Shown: in pieces, positions 61,413-64,000 of the stretch
How positions within the stretch are numbered: position 1 is the stretch's first letter
How the letters are laid out: each line of letters opens with the position of its first letter
Assembly: GCA_946811185.2 (NCBI GenBank)
Contig: OX328102.1
Span: forward strand, 52,305,619-52,369,618
Direction: 5' to 3'
Source: Hippopus hippopus
Lineage: Eukaryota > Mollusca > Bivalvia > Cardiida > Cardiidae
DNA: 64,000 bases
The notes under the pieces: model-generated
What the model was told of the DNA's origin: nothing
What the model saw: the letters and a program-made list of their open reading frames with translations, nothing else
The model's database searches: none
Program-made: the position numbers and the translations under genes

Positions 61413-61840
61413 CTACTCTTTCAATTACTAATTCCAACATCGTAAAAACATTTTGTTTGTTATCTGCAAATGCTTCAGGAATTGGAAGAGTCCGAAACTT
61501 GGTTGCTTCAATGGTAAAGAGTTAAATTATCAGTATATTTTGATTATGGAAAGTCCCAGTGTGTTTCACCATTTAATTCACTTATTACTGTTTCAGCAGT
61601 TGCACATTATCAACTTATTACACCTTGAAATATAAATTTCGAAAACTGCTGATGAACGACAGGAATTTGTTTAACTTTATTCATGTACAAAAAAAAAATC
61701 ATTGCTGCAGAAGTAGAAATTATTGATTATGAGCAACTTCTCCATTGCAACAATGTTTTCTAACGAGGTTTTCTGGACATAAACGGTTCACCAAACAAGC
61801 CTTTATTCTACCCTTGGGAAGAAAGGCTTTAACTTTTTAC
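61413..61840. other. Unassigned AT-rich DNA
   Basis: No gene or repeat recognised. An A9 run lies near 61689. Confidence 0.4.
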
Positions 61841-62030
61841 CTAGGCCCTACTGACAGTATTTTGGATTCAACCAAATTGAAAGCAATTGCAGATCAATCA
61901 AGGTTCGAATTGTCTTCTGTCTTTCATTGGGCAGAAAACATTGTGGGAGAAGGAGGAATGCTGGCTACTAGCATTTTCTTGCTTTCCCTCAATGCTTTCA
62001 AAAGTCCTCCCACTCACGTTCATTAAGAGT
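61840..62030 (+). repeat. Palindrome-core repeat, solo copy
   Basis: TTTTGGATTCAACCAAATTGAAAGCAATTGCAGATC, then palindrome 61937-61997 (ACATTGTGGGAGAAGGAGGAATGCTGG ... CCCTCAATGC). Confidence 0.7.
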
Positions 62031-62039
62031 CAGGATTCT

Positions 62040-62355
62040 TGGTAAAGAGTTCGATAAATTGGTAACATACAGGACTTGAAATCCATAAGTTGTTGGGTTG
62101 ATTTCCAGCTGCTCAGTCAAATTCTTCTCCAAAGACTTACGACAATAATTGTGACAAGGTTCATTCCTCTATCATCCCTGCATGATGCTAGAGTGGGAAA
62201 GCTTCCAGTGGCCTGGAATGTATAATGTTATGCAAATGACTGGTTACAGAAACTCTGGAAATGCATGGATAGGTGCACTGGTTGATGCGATACAACTTAC
62301 ATAAGGTTGAATATGTGGTGTTAAACACAGACACACTCAAACAAAAAAAAAAACA
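62040..62355 (+). repeat. SINE-like element with A-rich tail
   Basis: A weak B-box GGTTGATTTCC (62096-62106) is followed by CAGCTGCTCAGTCAAATTCTTC. The element ends GTGTTAAACACAGACACAC, then CAAACAAAAAAAAAAA (62338-62355). The tail and tRNA-like head fit a retroposed element. The A box is not evident. Confidence 0.45.
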
Positions 62356-62499
62356 TAAGCATATTTATAGATTTTTTTCTTTATTTCTCTAATTAAAAAC
62401 GGTGTAGAAGGATATATATTTTCTACTTAGATGGATAAGAGTTGTTGCCACACTGTTTACATAAGCTAGGTTAGTGTCATCCAATGTTCAAATTTGAAC

Positions 62500-64000
62500 A
62501 GCAATTTAGAAAGCTTTATCAACAAACCTTTTGTAAAGTACCTGATTAGGAAGTTTTTTTAAGCATTGTGGAAAAAGGAGAAAATTTTGGTAGCTAGCAT
62601 TATCTTGTTTTTCCACAATGTTTCCTACCCATGAACATCTTTACTAATTGACACAACTTTGGACGGGATCAAAAGGGTTTCCCGATGAAAAAATAAATGT
62701 AGCTCGAATGATTATTTCTGTCTATGATAGATTCAAAACATTGTGGGAAAAACAGAAAATACTGGTAACCAGCATTATCATGTTTTTCTACAATCTTTTT
62801 TACCCTTCTGTGACCTCTTTACCAACTGACAAAATTTTGGATGCAATCAAATTGAAAGAGTTTTCAGATGTCAAAAAAAGTAACTCAAATGGTTATTTAT
62901 CTTGTTTTTCGAAAATGTTTTATACCCACTGTGAACTCTTTACCAAATGACAAAGTTTGGACAAGACTGAAAGCATTTTCAGCTGACAAAATAAATGCAA
63001 CTCAAATAATTTTTTCTCTCTGTGATGGGGTCAAAAATATTGTTGGAAAAGGAGAAAGTACTGTTTCCAGCATTATCTTGTTTTTCCACAATGTTTTCTA
63101 CCCCCTGTGAACTCTTTACCAAATGACAAAGTTTGGACGAGACAAATTTAATAGCATTTTCAGGTGACAAAATAAATATCTATCATAGGGTCAAAAACAT
63201 TGTGGGAAAAGGAGAAAATGCTGAGGAAATGCTGGTAACTAGTACTATCATGTTTTTCCACAAAATTTTCTAACCACTGTGAACTCTTTACCAAATGACA
63301 AAATTTTGGACAAGATCAAATTAAATGTGTTTTCAAATTACAAAATAAATGCAGCTGAAATAATTACTTCTGTAAATGATAGGGTCAAAATACTGTGGGA
63401 AAAGAAGAAAATGCTGGTAACCAGCATTATCTTTTTTTTATACAATGTTTCCTACCCTCTATGAACTGTGTACCAAATGAAGAAATTTTGGACAGAATCA
63501 GCTGTAAAGGTTGTTCAGTTGACAAAATTAACTTAGCTCAGTGAATTATTTCTGTCTATGACAGGGTCAAAATTATCGTGGGAAAAAGGAGAAAATGCTG
63601 ATAACCAGCATTATCTTGTTTTTCCAAATATGTTTTATACCCACTTCCAACTCTTGGACGAGATCAAATTGAATTTTTTTCCAGATGACAAAAGAACTGT
63701 AACTAAAATGATTATATCTATCTATGATAGGGTCAAAAACATTGTGAGAAAAGGAGAAAATGCTGGTAACTACTATTATCTTGTTTTTTTCACAATGTTT
63801 TCTACCCAAAATGAATTTTTACCAAATGACAAAGTATGTACAAGACTGAAAACATTTTCAGATGACTAAATAAATGCAACACAAATGTTTATTTCTGTCT
63901 ATGATAGGGTCAAAAACATTGTGGAAAAAGGAGATAATACTGGTAACCAGCATTATCTTGTTTTTCTTTAATGTTTCCTACCCTCTATGAACTCTGTACT
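62500..64000 (+). repeat. Tandem array of the palindrome-core repeat, about 175 bp period
   Basis: Palindromes start at 62562, 62738, 63036, 63197, 63390, 63571, 63738 and 63916, with a half-copy near 62900. Steps are 161-193 bp. Each unit reads GAACTCTTTACCAAATGACAAA, TTTTGGACAAGATCAAATTG, a TTTTCAGATGACAAAATAAATG box, TCTGTCTATGATAGGGTCAAA, then the palindrome and TTCCTACCC. Short open frames on both strands are products of the repeat. The array continues past the window end. Confidence 0.85.

Noticed and set aside
62648..63869. Series of plus and minus frames of 60-103 codons in the last 1.4 kb
   Set aside because: They repeat the same peptide fragments (NDKILD..KL, VKNIV.KGEN) at the 175-bp period and are satellite translations.

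Overview
The window is eukaryotic and AT-rich, with no bacterial gene organisation. It is most likely from a mollusc, probably a bivalve. The reasons are the endlessly repeated GGGAAATAACTC-type monomers, which I associate with molluscan interspersed repeats, tRNA-derived SINE heads, a Tc1/mariner fragment and a Maverick/Polinton-type virus-like remnant. This assignment is an inference from repeat style; no conserved host gene fixes the species.

Positions 1-52129 are one modular satellite array. Two monomer families, each about 150-156 bp, alternate in blocks. Type A carries GGGAAATAACTC and ATGACAAAGTTAT. Type B carries TTTCTTGTTTACGCAATAAAG. All 14 A-to-B borders carry a GC-rich element: a 35-bp form in one orientation (8 times) or an approximately 96-bp form in the other (6 times). 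B-to-A borders are either a 160-bp non-monomer spacer ending near GTTAAGGAA (6 times) or a direct fusion (7 times). The blocks form a higher-order unit of about 11.87 kb: two full units (4696-16563, 16564-28437), a shortened one (28438-39113), a rearranged 11.49-kb one (39114-50604) and partial units at both ends. Copies are nearly identical by eye, so amplification is recent or the assembly is unusual here. The array holds no credible gene.

At 52129/52130 the satellite stops abruptly inside a type B monomer and virus-like DNA begins. First comes a 5'-truncated adenain-like cysteine protease with its catalytic residues in place (52120-52443). Twelve bases later is a fibre-like gene built of repeated ATKNYVD modules with a C-terminal head (52455-53634), broken by three frame changes. 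A perfect 12-bp hairpin follows its last stop by one base. I see no DNA polymerase, integrase, ATPase or capsid gene, so this is a fragment.

Positions 53640-62500 are ordinary host-like DNA: a short minisatellite, a Tc1/mariner DNA-binding fragment (minus strand), a (CT)n tract, four SINE-like copies, a few small hairpins and several weak candidate exons. The best is 60531-60748, which has a good acceptor, a 71-codon open frame and a stop. From 56640 on there are copies of an approximately 175-bp repeat whose core is a long imperfect palindrome around GCTGGTAACCAGC. They are dispersed at first, then become a head-to-tail array from about 62500 to the window end.

The right side therefore shows a palindromic repeat both as single copies and as a satellite. 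The left side shows a mature multi-level satellite directly abutting a viral remnant.
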